DNA of 44,686 nt from Verrucomicrobiota bacterium (GTDB lineage: Bacteria > Verrucomicrobiota > Kiritimatiellia > SS1-B-03-39 > UBA6053), in NCBI GenBank assembly GCA_020831625.1, contig JAFIGD010000042.1:1-44686 (forward strand), written 5' to 3'. The position numbers were made by a program, and so were the translations under genes. Each line of letters begins with the position of its first letter. The stretch's first letter is position 1. A model generated the notes under the pieces. It was given only the letters and a program-made list of their open reading frames with translations, did no database searches and had not been told where the DNA came from. Of this stretch, positions 17,319-25,404 are shown piece after piece.

Positions 17319-19466
17319 TTACTGCGTGCTTTGGATGGCGGTGAGGGCGATGGTGTAGATGATGTCTTCGACGAGGGCTCCGCGGGAGAGGTCGTTGACG
17401 GGTTTGTTGAGGCCCTGGAGCATGGGGCCGATGCTGACGACTTTGGCGCTGCGCTGGACGGCTTTGTAGGTGGTGTTGCCGGTGTTGAGGTCGGGGAAGA
17501 TGTAGACAGTGGCGCGGCCGGCGACGGGGGAGTCGGGGGCTTTGGTTTTGGCGACGGAGAGGGTGGAGGCGGCGTCGTACTGGAGGGGGCCGTCGATGAG
17601 GAGGTCGGGGCGCTTTTCTTTGGCGAGCCGGGTGGCTTCGCGGACTTTTTCGACGTCGCTGCCGGTGCCGCTCTCGCCGGTGCTGTAGCTGATCATGGCG
17701 ACGCGGGGCTCGATGCCGAAGGCGGTGGCGCTGTCGGCGCTTTGCAGGGCGATTTCGGCCAGGGCGGCGGCGTCGGGATTTTCGTGAATGGCGCAGTCGG
17801 CGTAGATGCAGACCTGTTCGGGCAGGAGCATGAAGAAGAGGGAGGAGACGAAGTTGTTACCGGGGCGGCTTTTGATGAGCTGCAGGGCGGGGCGCACGGT
17901 CTGCGCGGTGGTGTGAACGGCGCCGGCGACGAGTCCGTCGACGTGGCCCTGATGCAGCATGAGGGTGGCGAGGGGGATGTTGTCCTCCAGGAGCGAGGCG
18001 GCCATGGTGCGGTCGAGGCCTTTGTGCTTGCGGAGTTCGACGAGCACGTCGATGTACTGGTCGCGGATGGTGGCGGGGTCGAGGAGGGTGATGTCCGGGT
18101 GGAGGTCGATGCCCTGCTGTTCGGCGGTTTCGCGGATGGTTTCGGGGTTGCCGAGGAGCACGCAGCGGGCGATGCCGCGGGTCTGGCAGATGTTGGCGGC
18201 GTGAAGGGTGCGGGGTTCCCCGCCTTCGGGGAGGACGATGCGCTTGTTGGCGGCGCGGGCGAGCTGAACGAGGCGGTAGCGGAACGCGGCGGGGGAGAGG
18301 CGGGGTTCGGGCAGATTCTGGCCGAGGGAGGCGATCCAGGAGCGGCTGATTTGACTGGCGACGTGGTTCATGCCGTCCTCGATGCGCTCGATGTCGTCGA
18401 TGGGCACCTCCATGTTCATGCGGGGGATGCGGGTGGCGGTGGTGTAGCTGTCGGTTGTGACCGCCAGCACCGGCAGTCCGGTCTCGAAGGCGGTTTTGCA
18501 GAGTTTCATGATCTCCGGGCTGGGTTCGCCGGCGGAGGTGAAGATAACGCCGGCGAGGGGGACCCCGTTGCGCGCGGCCATGCAGGCGCCGAGGAAGAGG
18601 TCCATGCGGTCGTAGGGAATCAGGAGCAGCGCGCCGGCCTGATAGACGTAGGTGATGTTGGCGACGGTGCGGGCGCAGAGGAACACTTTCATGGCCCGGC
18701 GGGTTTTCATTTCGCCTTCGTGGATCACGCGGGCGTTCAAATGCTGGGCGATGTCGATGGTGCGGGGCACGGCCATGCGCTGCAGCCAGGGGACGCAGCC
18801 CAGTAATCGGAAACTGTCTTTTGAGAAGGAGGTGAGGGATGTGCGGAGGCGTTCGATGCTGATGCGTTCGGCTTCGGGGGCGGGCTCGTTGATGTCGATG
18901 CGGAGTTTGCCGTCGTTGTCGCGGGGGGCGTTGACGAAATTGATGATGGCTCCGAGGGTGCGCTCGGATTCCAGGCCGCCGAATTCGGAGGCGGTGTTGC
19001 GGAGTTCGGTGTCGAGTTGGTCAAGGTGTTGGTTGACCGGCGCGCCGACGAGCACCACGGAGGCGTCCAGCGCCCGGGCGATGGTGCGGTTGAGGAGGGC
19101 GGCGTGTTCGAACTCGTCCATGCTGATGAGGCCTTCGGTCACCACCACGTCGGCGTCCTGGGAGGCCTGGTGATACAGCTCCATGATCCGTTCCATGAGC
19201 TGATCGCTGCGGTCGGCGGAAAGCTCCCGGACCACTTCGGCGTAGGAAATGGGCTGGGGCGGGTTGAGTTCGGTGGTGTTGCGGATCACGAAGGTGCTGC
19301 GCTCGGGTCCGGTGTCGCCGCGGAAGAGCTGGGCGACGGGCTTGAAGAAGGCGGCCTTGATGCCGCTGCGGTCGAGGGCGCGGACCAGGCCCATGCTGAC
19401 GGAGGTGAGTCCGACGCCGGTGCCGGTGGGAACGAGATAGATACACTGTTTTCGGAGGGCGCTCAT
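17319..19466 (-). CDS. pta: Phosphate acetyltransferase, long form
   Basis: A 715-residue phosphotransacetylase, the length of the long bacterial form (E. coli Pta is about 714). It converts acetyl-CoA and phosphate to acetyl phosphate and CoA in the cytoplasm. The N-terminus is a BioD/P-loop-like domain ('YLVPTGTGVGLTSVSMGLVR', about 9-28), the middle a DRTGG-type regulatory domain, and the C-terminal ~330 residues the catalytic PTA_PTB domain ('RIVLPEGGEPRTLHAANIC', 'DGLVAGAVHTTAQTVRPALQ', 'YSTGESGTGSDVEKV'). Its start overlaps the ackA stop by four bases, so the two are translationally coupled. Together they make ATP from acetyl-CoA with acetate as the end product. Confidence 0.96.
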   Translation of the reverse strand: MSALRKQCIYLVPTGTGVGLTSVSMGLVRALDRSGIKAAFFKPVAQLFRGDTGPERSTFVIRNTTELNPPQPISYAEVVRELSADRSDQLMERIMELYHQASQDADVVVTEGLISMDEFEHAALLNRTIARALDASVVLVGAPVNQHLDQLDTELRNTASEFGGLESERTLGAIINFVNAPRDNDGKLRIDINEPAPEAERISIERLRTSLTSFSKDSFRLLGCVPWLQRMAVPRTIDIAQHLNARVIHEGEMKTRRAMKVFLCARTVANITYVYQAGALLLIPYDRMDLFLGACMAARNGVPLAGVIFTSAGEPSPEIMKLCKTAFETGLPVLAVTTDSYTTATRIPRMNMEVPIDDIERIEDGMNHVASQISRSWIASLGQNLPEPRLSPAAFRYRLVQLARAANKRIVLPEGGEPRTLHAANICQTRGIARCVLLGNPETIRETAEQQGIDLHPDITLLDPATIRDQYIDVLVELRKHKGLDRTMAASLLEDNIPLATLMLHQGHVDGLVAGAVHTTAQTVRPALQLIKSRPGNNFVSSLFFMLLPEQVCIYADCAIHENPDAAALAEIALQSADSATAFGIEPRVAMISYSTGESGTGSDVEKVREATRLAKEKRPDLLIDGPLQYDAASTLSVAKTKAPDSPVAGRATVYIFPDLNTGNTTYKAVQRSAKVVSIGPMLQGLNKPVNDLSRGALVEDIIYTIALTAIQSTQ

Positions 19467-20659
19467 GGGGATATTTCAGGCTGGAGGATGATGGAGGCGG
19501 TATCGCGGGCGATGAGAAGTTCTTCGTCGGTTTGCACGACCATGGCGCAGGGGGCGTCGGTGGTGGTGATGATGCCGCGGTTGGCGCGGCCGTGGTCCTC
19601 GTTGGCGGCGGAGTCGAGGTGGAGTCCGAGAAAGGGAAGGAGGGCGACGGTGCGGGCGCGGACGGGGGTGGAGTTTTCGCCGATGCCGCCGGTGAAGATG
19701 AGGGCGTCGAGGCGGCCGAGGGCGACCACCTGGGCGGCGAGGGCTTTGGCGAGGCGGTAGCAGAAGACCTCCACGGCGAGGGCGGCGCCCTCGTGTCCGC
19801 CGGCTTCGGCCTGAAGGAGGGTGCGCATGTCGTTGCTGTGGCCGCCGGAGAGGCCGAGCAGTCCGCTTTGCTTGTTGAGCAGGGCGGAGATCTCTTTAAG
19901 GGAGAGGTTCAGGGTGTTGCAGAGGTGTTCGTGGAGGGAGGGGTCCACGTCGCCGGAGCGGGTGCCCATGACCAGGCCTTCGAGCGGGGTGAGGCCCATG
20001 GTGGTGTCCATGGATTTGCCGCCGAGGACTGCGGCGGCGCTGCAGCCGTTGCCGAGGTGGGCGCTGAGGAGGGCGAGGTCCGCGAGGGGACGGCCGAGCT
20101 GTTCGGCGGCGCGGGCGGCGACGTAGCGGTGGCTGGTGCCGTGGAATCCGTAGCGGCGGACGCCGTGTTCGGTGTACAGATGATGCGGCAGGGCGTAGAG
20201 ATAGGCCCGGCGGGGCATGGTCTGATGAAAGGCGGTGTCGAAGACCATGACCTGGGGCTTGTCGGGAAACGCGGTCCGGGACGCCTCGATGCCGAGAATA
20301 TTGACGGGGTTGTGGAGGGGCGCGAGGTGTTGATGGGCGCGCAGCACCTCCAGGGATTCGTCATTGATGCGGCAGGAGGCGGTGAAATGTTCGCCGCCGT
20401 GTACGACCCGGTGACCGATGCCGGCGAAGTCCAGTTCGGAGTCCCTCAGCACCTTCACAATGGCATGCATGGCGCCCCGGTGATCGGTCGGACCAAGCTC
20501 GTTTTCACCCTGCACCGCGCCTTTCCAGCTCAGAAACCCGGAGTCGGAGCCGATGCGCTCGACCTGCCCGCTGAGGACGTGGGTGCCGGCTTCGGGGTCG
20601 ACGAGGCTGAATTTGATGGAGGAACTTCCGCAGTTGATGACAAGGATTTGATCGGACAT
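19463..20659 (-). CDS. ackA: Acetate kinase
   Basis: A 398-residue acetate kinase of normal length. It transfers the phosphate of acetyl phosphate to ADP. The ASKHA-fold signatures are present: 'ILVINCGSSSIKFSLVD' at the N-terminus, 'VVHGGEHF' (about residue 86), 'VMVFDTAFHQTMP', the 'YGFHGTSHRYV' motif, 'SAHLGNGCSAAAVLGGKSMD' with the ATP-binding turn, and 'LIFTGGIGENS' near the end. It is the first gene of an ackA-pta operon. The 680-base region upstream is repeat-rich and shows no obvious promoter that I would name. Confidence 0.97.
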   Translation of the reverse strand: MSDQILVINCGSSSIKFSLVDPEAGTHVLSGQVERIGSDSGFLSWKGAVQGENELGPTDHRGAMHAIVKVLRDSELDFAGIGHRVVHGGEHFTASCRINDESLEVLRAHQHLAPLHNPVNILGIEASRTAFPDKPQVMVFDTAFHQTMPRRAYLYALPHHLYTEHGVRRYGFHGTSHRYVAARAAEQLGRPLADLALLSAHLGNGCSAAAVLGGKSMDTTMGLTPLEGLVMGTRSGDVDPSLHEHLCNTLNLSLKEISALLNKQSGLLGLSGGHSNDMRTLLQAEAGGHEGAALAVEVFCYRLAKALAAQVVALGRLDALIFTGGIGENSTPVRARTVALLPFLGLHLDSAANEDHGRANRGIITTTDAPCAMVVQTDEELLIARDTASIILQPEISP

Positions 20660-20753
20660 GAGCTTCTCAGGTTACAGGCAATATTTAATGGTTCCAGCCC
20701 TATCCGATTTATCCGCATTGTCAAACTACAGCGGGTTAAATTTGGGTTATGGG

Positions 20754-20815
20754 CGCGATTCCAAGGGTTGAAACCCATGGCTACGCGCGGGCCTGCCGCT
20801 ACGCGACAACTAGGG
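20754..20815 (+). repeat. Dispersed palindromic repeat (CCCATGGCTACG family), copy 1
   Basis: About 60 bases starting GCGATTCCAAGGGTTGAAAC match 35091-35150 closely. The core CCCATGGCTACG (20774-20785) also occurs at 35106-35117, as CCCACGGCTACG at 42591-42602, and inverted at 42401-42412. GGGTTGAAACCC forms a short hairpin. All copies are intergenic. Confidence 0.75.
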
Positions 20816-20955
20816 AGCCGCCGTCGCCGCGAAGAGCGAAGGAGGATCGCCGCATCGGCCGGGGCGTCGGGAGCGACGCGAAGCGTCTTTAGTGCGTGTA
20901 GCGAGTGCAACGAAGCTACCGCTTTGGGGCGAAGGGAGGAATTCAGAAGGGAAGA

Positions 20956-20993
20956 GAACATCGAACATCGAACATAGAACGCCGAACATTGAA
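20956..20993. repeat. Heptamer tandem repeat (GAACATC)
   Basis: Five units of seven bases: GAACATC, GAACATC, GAACATA, GAACGCC, GAACATT, then a partial GAA. It abuts the left end of the direct repeat at 20994. A second heptamer array with a different unit lies at 34753-34808 at the other edge of the island. Confidence 0.8.
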
Positions 20994-21190
20994 GGGGGCA
21001 ACGCGGCGGAGAAGACCCCCTGTGCCCTGCGAATGCGGAGATTCGCGATCCCGTCTCCCCCCCGCCACGGCGATTCGGCGCTCCGGTGGCAAAACGGAAG
21101 CTTGATTTCTCCAGGGATTACGGGATAGAGTAGGGAATGGCCGAAAAGAAACATCCTGTGGCATTCGCCTTGGAGGGCAAGAGGGAGGGG
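20994..21190 (+). repeat. Left direct repeat flanking ietAS
   Basis: These 197 bases match 24809-24996 with only a few substitutions and one short indel region. Shared landmarks include GGGGGCAACGCGGCGGAGAA, CGATTCGGCGCTCCGGTGGC and ATCCTGTGGCATTCGCCTTG. The repeat contains the upstream region and first ~18 codons of the 151-residue protein whose intact copy starts in the right repeat. The two copies bracket the ietAS pair exactly. Confidence 0.9.
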
Positions 21191-21235
21191 GTGGTAAAAA
21201 TCCTGGACACGAGTTGGTTTTCTTTGCTTTTTTGA
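21137..21235 (+). pseudogene. Truncated duplicate of the 151-residue hypothetical gene
   Basis: The frame begins MAEKKHPVAFALEGKREG, matching the intact protein start MAENKHPVAFALEGKRDG at 24943 in all but two positions. After codon 18 the match ends, and the frame runs into unrelated AT-rich sequence with a stop at 21233-21235. It is the stub left by duplication of the repeat segment. Confidence 0.8.
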
Positions 21236-21345
21236 TTCACCATCTGCTGAAACCCGCTCTAAAAATTCATCACCGGGGGTGCGCGATTACAAAGTAGTCC
21301 GCTTTTTGTCGTTAGTTTTATCTTGAAAATAGTGATATTTACGTG

Positions 21346-22512
21346 ATGAATGGACTAATGAGCGATTTGAAAACAGATTTAGTCCACATCGTGAGGTTGG
21401 CCGCAACGGAGCAGACGGAGGATGTGCGGTTGTATGCGGCCAGGATGGTGCGGCGTTACAGGTCGGTAGAACCTGACCTTGCGCTCCAATTGGAGCAATG
21501 TCTGAAAAGCTCGCCTGCACGCGGTCAGAGCCCGTTACGGCGCGCCGAAGCCCCTTTCAGCGCCGCTCCACTTCCGGTGGATGAGGATTCCCGGCTCTCA
21601 TTGCTAAAATCCTTTGAAATAGATGCCAAAGCCGAGGAGCCATTGCTGCCCCCGGAATTGCGTTTGACTCTTTTGCAGCTTGTCGAAGAGCGCAAACGAA
21701 TCCGCGAACTGGGGGCAAAGGGCCTGCAACCGACGCGTTCCGCGATTCTGGTCGGACCTCCGGGTGTGGGCAAAACCATGACCGCCCGTTGGCTGGCCTC
21801 CAGGATGCGCCTGCCGCTCTATGCTTTGGATCTGACGGCGGTGATGAGCAGCTTTCTGGGACGCAGTGGCGGGAACCTGCGCGCCGCTCTGGATTTTGCC
21901 AAGCGGCAATCCTGTGTGTTGCTGCTCGACGAGATCGACGCGGTCGCAAAACGCAGGAGTGATGAAAGCGATGTGGGGGAATTGAAGCGTTTGGTGACGG
22001 TGATGTTGCAAGAGGTGGAGCAATGGCCTTCCTCCGGCCTCCTGCTTGCGGCCACCAATCATCCGGAGTTGATTGATCCAGCTCTCTGGCGCCGCTTTGA
22101 TCTGGTGGTGAATTTCCCCATGCCTGAACCCCATGCGGTCTGGAAAGCGGTCCGTCGTTTCCTGGGTGAGGACTCAGAGCGGTTCGAAGCCTGGCAGGAT
22201 ATTCTGGTAAAGGCGTTCACCGGCGTATCCTTCAGTGATATTGAACGGGAAATCAACCGATTCCGCCGCGCTTTGGTGCTGACAACAACCGCGCCCAAAG
22301 ACCTCGTTGCCGAGCTGGTTCGCCGAAGGGCGGAGGAACTGGATTCCACTTCCCGGATTGACTGGGCGGTGGACCTCGCCCGCGCCGACCTGCTTTCCCA
22401 GCGTGCCGTCTCTGAAATCACAGGCGTCAGCCGTGACACGATCCGGAAACATTTGAAATCGGAAGCAAGTGAGGAAGGTGTGACGAAAACCGGAAAGGTG
22501 GCAGCCGTATGA
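21346..22512 (+). CDS. ietA: AAA+ ATPase, IetA-like partner of a subtilase
   Basis: A ~388-residue AAA ATPase. It has an N-terminal helical domain ('DLVHIVRLAATEQTEDVRLY'), Walker A 'GPPGVGKT' (about 137-144), Walker B 'LLLDEIDA' (about 192-199), sensor-1 'LLAATNHP', and an arginine finger region 'LWRRFDLVVNFPMP'. Its C-terminal helix-turn-helix ('RAVSEITGVSRDTIRKHLK') suggests DNA contact or autoregulation. Its stop overlaps the subtilase start (ATGA). ATPase/subtilase pairs of this type were described as ietA-ietS on Agrobacterium pTiC58, where they act as a plasmid stability and incompatibility module with the ATPase restraining the protease. They have since been reported as antiphage. GTG 21343 and ATG 21358 are alternative starts. 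Confidence 0.85.
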   Translation: MNGLMSDLKTDLVHIVRLAATEQTEDVRLYAARMVRRYRSVEPDLALQLEQCLKSSPARGQSPLRRAEAPFSAAPLPVDEDSRLSLLKSFEIDAKAEEPLLPPELRLTLLQLVEERKRIRELGAKGLQPTRSAILVGPPGVGKTMTARWLASRMRLPLYALDLTAVMSSFLGRSGGNLRAALDFAKRQSCVLLLDEIDAVAKRRSDESDVGELKRLVTVMLQEVEQWPSSGLLLAATNHPELIDPALWRRFDLVVNFPMPEPHAVWKAVRRFLGEDSERFEAWQDILVKAFTGVSFSDIEREINRFRRALVLTTTAPKDLVAELVRRRAEELDSTSRIDWAVDLARADLLSQRAVSEITGVSRDTIRKHLKSEASEEGVTKTGKVAAV

Positions 22513-24131
22513 GTCAGATCAATTTTATCCTTGGCTTCGGGGAGCGTTTGACGGAGCCGGTAAAAGTGAAACCCGGGTTTGGTAAGAAAACCCACCCTTA
22601 CAGCTTGAACGAGGCGAGAGATAGACTCGTGCCCCAATTCGACGCGGTGGCCGCACAGACCGACCGTTTGCCCGCTGATGCCTGTCCATTGGACTACGCG
22701 GTTATGCGTTGGACAATCCATCCGCAATACATCGCAAAATCTTATTTCCCTCTAGCACTTCTGCAAACCATGGGACTGGAGTCCGTCGGCAGCCGTACTG
22801 TGGAGATACAGCCCAGAAAATGGGCCCGCAAGGAAGATGTGAGGTCCACACCAACGACAGAATTGTATGTGGCGGGGAAACGCCGTCATTTACGACAAGT
22901 CCCCGGCCGCTTGGGCCAGATCGAAGAAGGTTCCAAAGCCGCTGAAAATCTTATCGGCCTGGAGAATGTGCAGACTCTCGAGGCCTCGACCCGCAGAAGA
23001 CTTGTGGGAACGGACAATGAGCGATTTATCGAGGTCGGTCTTCATCTGCTGCAGAATGAAAATCCCGATGACGTGAAAAGCGCATTTATCGATTATGCCG
23101 AAAAACATGGATTTATCCCGAAAACGGATCTTTCCTTCACCACAGGGCTTCTTTGGTTTCTCCCGATGGAAAATTGTGACGGCCAATTGGAGAAACTTGC
23201 GCAGTTCACATTAATTCGTGTGGTCCGTCCCGTGCCTCTGTTACGGGGGCTCCGCCCTTTTGTACGGGCGGCGGAAGTCACAGTCCCATGCCGTCTGCCC
23301 GAACTTCCGCCCCTTTCCCACGAACCCAAAGTCGCAATTCTTGATGGTGGGCTGCCACTGCACCACGCCGCCAAAGAATGGGTAAAGAGGTATCATAAAC
23401 TGGACGAACAGGCTCCTGACGATCCGGATGGCTTGGCGCATGGGCTTGCCGTCACCTCCGCCTTTTTGTTTGGGCCGCTCTCGAGCAAACATCAGGCCGC
23501 TCAACCATATGCCCCCGTGGACCACTACCGGGTGCTCGACGGGAATGCGGGCCAGGAGGATCCGTATGAGCTGTACCGGACGCTCGGGCTGGTGGAAACC
23601 GTTTTGCTCAGCCACCAGTATCAATTCCTGAATCTGAGTTTGGGGCCTGACCTGCCCATCGATGACGATGAAATCCACCCTTGGACCGCGGTGATAGACG
23701 ACCAATTGAGTGACGGCCAAACCCTCATGACTGTGGCTGTCGGTAACAACGGGGAGAGGGACCGAGAGACTCGACTTGATCGAATTCAAGTCCCTGCCGA
23801 TGCAGTGAATGCTCTTTCCGTCGGCTCCACGGACGCTACGGGTGCGGACTGGGCCCGTGCAAGCTACAGCGCCACTGGACCCGGTCGCTGCCCGGGTATC
23901 GTAAAGCCCGATCTCATGGCCTTTGGGGGAGGGCCCGAGCAGTACTTCCATGTTCTGCAGGAGGGGGGCAAGCCGTGTCGATGTATCCCACGCAGGGCAC
24001 CAGCTTTGCCTCCCCCTATCTCCTCCGCACGGCGGTGGGGATTCGCGCGCTTTTGGGAAATGAGATCTCACCCCTGGCCATCAAAGCGCTGCTGGTGCAT
24101 ATGGCGGAGCGGAAAGAATATGAGGTTTTAG
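22509..24131 (+). CDS. ietS: IetS-like S8 subtilase, N-terminal part (frame-split)
   Basis: The first 484 or so codons encode a subtilisin-like protease with a ~270-residue N-terminal extension. The catalytic Asp279 lies in 'KVAILDGG', His311 in 'GLAHGLAVTSAFLFG', and the 'LNLSLGPDLP' and 'VGNNGERD' segments include the oxyanion Asn. At 23961-23969 (GAG GGG GGC) the frame leaves the protease sequence. The remaining codons to 24131 read as low-quality out-of-frame sequence and lack the catalytic Ser. As written this product is an inactive protease. A -1 step at the G6 run joins it to the overlapping frame that carries the Ser. Confidence 0.85.
   Translation: MSQINFILGFGERLTEPVKVKPGFGKKTHPYSLNEARDRLVPQFDAVAAQTDRLPADACPLDYAVMRWTIHPQYIAKSYFPLALLQTMGLESVGSRTVEIQPRKWARKEDVRSTPTTELYVAGKRRHLRQVPGRLGQIEEGSKAAENLIGLENVQTLEASTRRRLVGTDNERFIEVGLHLLQNENPDDVKSAFIDYAEKHGFIPKTDLSFTTGLLWFLPMENCDGQLEKLAQFTLIRVVRPVPLLRGLRPFVRAAEVTVPCRLPELPPLSHEPKVAILDGGLPLHHAAKEWVKRYHKLDEQAPDDPDGLAHGLAVTSAFLFGPLSSKHQAAQPYAPVDHYRVLDGNAGQEDPYELYRTLGLVETVLLSHQYQFLNLSLGPDLPIDDDEIHPWTAVIDDQLSDGQTLMTVAVGNNGERDRETRLDRIQVPADAVNALSVGSTDATGADWARASYSATGPGRCPGIVKPDLMAFGGGPEQYFHVLQEGGKPCRCIPRRAPALPPPISSARRWGFARFWEMRSHPWPSKRCWCIWRSGKNMRF
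23962..23969 (+). other. G6 run, possible -1 slippery site or indel in ietS
   Basis: The zero-frame codons are GAG GGG GGC AAG, so the last G of GAG plus the next two codons form G GGG GGC. That fits the X XXY YYZ rule for -1 ribosomal frameshifting. Slipping gives GGG GGG CAA GCC GTG TCG ATG and runs straight into the serine-containing frame. Equally, one G could have been lost by mutation or misread in the assembly. Confidence 0.6.
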
Positions 24132-24727
24132 ACGTGGGGATGGGGAAAATCCCCGAAGACCTCATGACGATCGTCAGTTGTCCGCCGGGTGTGGTTCGGG
24201 TACTTTATCAAGGGGAACTGAACCCGGGGAAATATATTCGTGCCAACATTCCACTGCCCACCACTGGTTTGAAGGGCATGGTCGAGATGAAAGCCACCTT
24301 TTGTTACGCCTGCCCGACGGATGCCCAGGATGCTGCGGCATACACACGGGCGGGGCTGGATATCTATTTCAGGCCTCACGTCGATAAACAGCAGCCGGAG
24401 AAGGAGCACCCGGAAACCAAGTCCTTTTTTTCACGAACCGTCCATGCGACTGAGGCAGAACTTCGAAACGACTTCGGGAAATGGGAAACCGTTCTTCATG
24501 GCAAAAAACGAATGCAAGGCGGGAGTCTTCACAAACCCGTTTTTGACATTCACTATAATGCCCGGGAAATGGGTGCTGCTTCGGGAAGTGCGGCAAAAAT
24601 CCCGTACGCGCTTGTAATCACACTCACAGCCCAAAAACAACCGGAACTTTACAACGAGATTCTTCAAGCTTACTCGCAAATCCTGTCACCTATCCAGCCA
24701 AAAGTGGCTCTTCAAATTCAGACCTGA
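23975..24727 (+). CDS. ietS: IetS-like S8 subtilase, C-terminal part with catalytic Ser
   Basis: This frame continues the subtilase: 'YPTQGTSFASPYLLRTAVG' has the S8 serine motif G-T-S-[FM]-A-x-P, with the Ser codon at 24002. After the protease core (about 45 residues) comes a ~200-residue C-terminal beta-rich domain ('RVLYQGELNPGKYIRANIPLP', 'FCYACPTDAQD', 'YALVITLTAQKQ') typical of this subtilase group. The GTG at 23975 lies inside the protease fold, and no ribosome-binding site precedes it. It is therefore the second half of ietS, not an independent gene. Confidence 0.85.
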   Translation: MSMYPTQGTSFASPYLLRTAVGIRALLGNEISPLAIKALLVHMAERKEYEVLDVGMGKIPEDLMTIVSCPPGVVRVLYQGELNPGKYIRANIPLPTTGLKGMVEMKATFCYACPTDAQDAAAYTRAGLDIYFRPHVDKQQPEKEHPETKSFFSRTVHATEAELRNDFGKWETVLHGKKRMQGGSLHKPVFDIHYNAREMGAASGSAAKIPYALVITLTAQKQPELYNEILQAYSQILSPIQPKVALQIQT

Positions 24728-24808
24728 GCAACATCACGCTCCGACTGTTTGGCCAAGGAACGGAGCAAAGGGGACAGGAGCGCGAATCTCCGTATTCGCC
24801 GGGGCGGA

Positions 24809-24996
24809 GGGGGCAACGCGGCGGAGAAGACCCCCTGTGCCCTGCCGATGCGGCGATCGGCGCTCCATCTCCCCGGCGATTCGGCGCTCCGGTGGCAAAA
24901 CGGAGGCTTGATTTCTCCCGGGATTTCGGGATAGATTACGGGATGGCCGAAAACAAACATCCTGTGGCATTCGCCTTGGAGGGCAAGAGGGACGGG
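24809..24996 (+). repeat. Right direct repeat flanking ietAS
   Basis: The partner of 20994-21190, in the same orientation about 3.8 kb away. It carries the probable leader and first codons of the intact 151-residue gene. Recombination between the copies would delete ietAS and leave one intact downstream gene. Confidence 0.9.
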
Positions 24997-25398
24997 GATA
25001 TCGTCTCCTCCGAAACCGATTTCATGGATGAGGATGAAAATCTGTGGGTGGCTGTGGAGAAGGAGCTTCGGGGGCAGTTGTTTGAGCAGGGAGGCAAAAA
25101 CAAGGCCAATATGCACCTTGCCCTTGAGAATGGCGGCGATTTGATTGTCACCACGACCCAGGGTTTCCTGAATACCTTGAGTGAGGTGAAGGTGTATGAC
25201 ACCGTGCGGGTACGCATCAAGGCCGAGCAGAATCTGCAAAGCGGGGAGTTGCGGAATGCCCAGTTGCTTGACATTCGTCCCGGCAAGCCTGTCTTTGATG
25301 AAGAGGCCTTCAATCGAGCGGTGGAAATCGGCACTCGTGCCTGGGCGGATGTCCCCGATATCGGCCAATGGGTCGCGGAACAGCGGGGGGCGGTGTGA
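24943..25398 (+). CDS. Hypothetical 151-residue protein
   Basis: I start it at ATG 24943, because the same start is preserved in the truncated copy at 21137; the frame is open 17 codons further up inside the repeat. The protein is acidic and mostly beta ('HPVAFALEGKRDGDIVSSET', 'GGDLIVTTTQGFLNTLSEV', 'DTVRVRIKAEQNLQSGELRN') and ends with a helical tail. I do not recognise a family. It follows ietS by 215 bases and converges on the HNH nuclease gene, seven bases apart. It is probably an accessory or cargo gene of the defence island. Confidence 0.7.
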   Translation: MAENKHPVAFALEGKRDGDIVSSETDFMDEDENLWVAVEKELRGQLFEQGGKNKANMHLALENGGDLIVTTTQGFLNTLSEVKVYDTVRVRIKAEQNLQSGELRNAQLLDIRPGKPVFDEEAFNRAVEIGTRAWADVPDIGQWVAEQRGAV

Positions 25399-25404
25399 AA
25401 GCCC

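Larger units (their letters stand above)
20660..21345. other. Repeat-rich intergenic region upstream of ietAS
   Basis: This gap marks the left edge of the defence island. In order it holds a dispersed palindromic repeat (20754-20815), a block similar to 34867-34905 (the 'CGAAGGAGGA...CGGCCGGGG' segment), a heptamer array (20956-20993), the left copy of a ~190-bp direct repeat (20994-21190) containing a truncated gene start, and 150 AT-rich bases before ietA. No intact gene is supported. Confidence 0.6.

Noticed and set aside
17235-20977. Long + strand frames opposite ackA-pta, rich in Gly/Ala/Val
   Set aside because: Shadows of strongly supported acetate kinase and phosphotransacetylase genes.
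23975-24727. Independent gene for a 250-residue protein
   Set aside because: It begins inside the subtilase core and completes its catalytic triad; there is no ribosome-binding site before the GTG.
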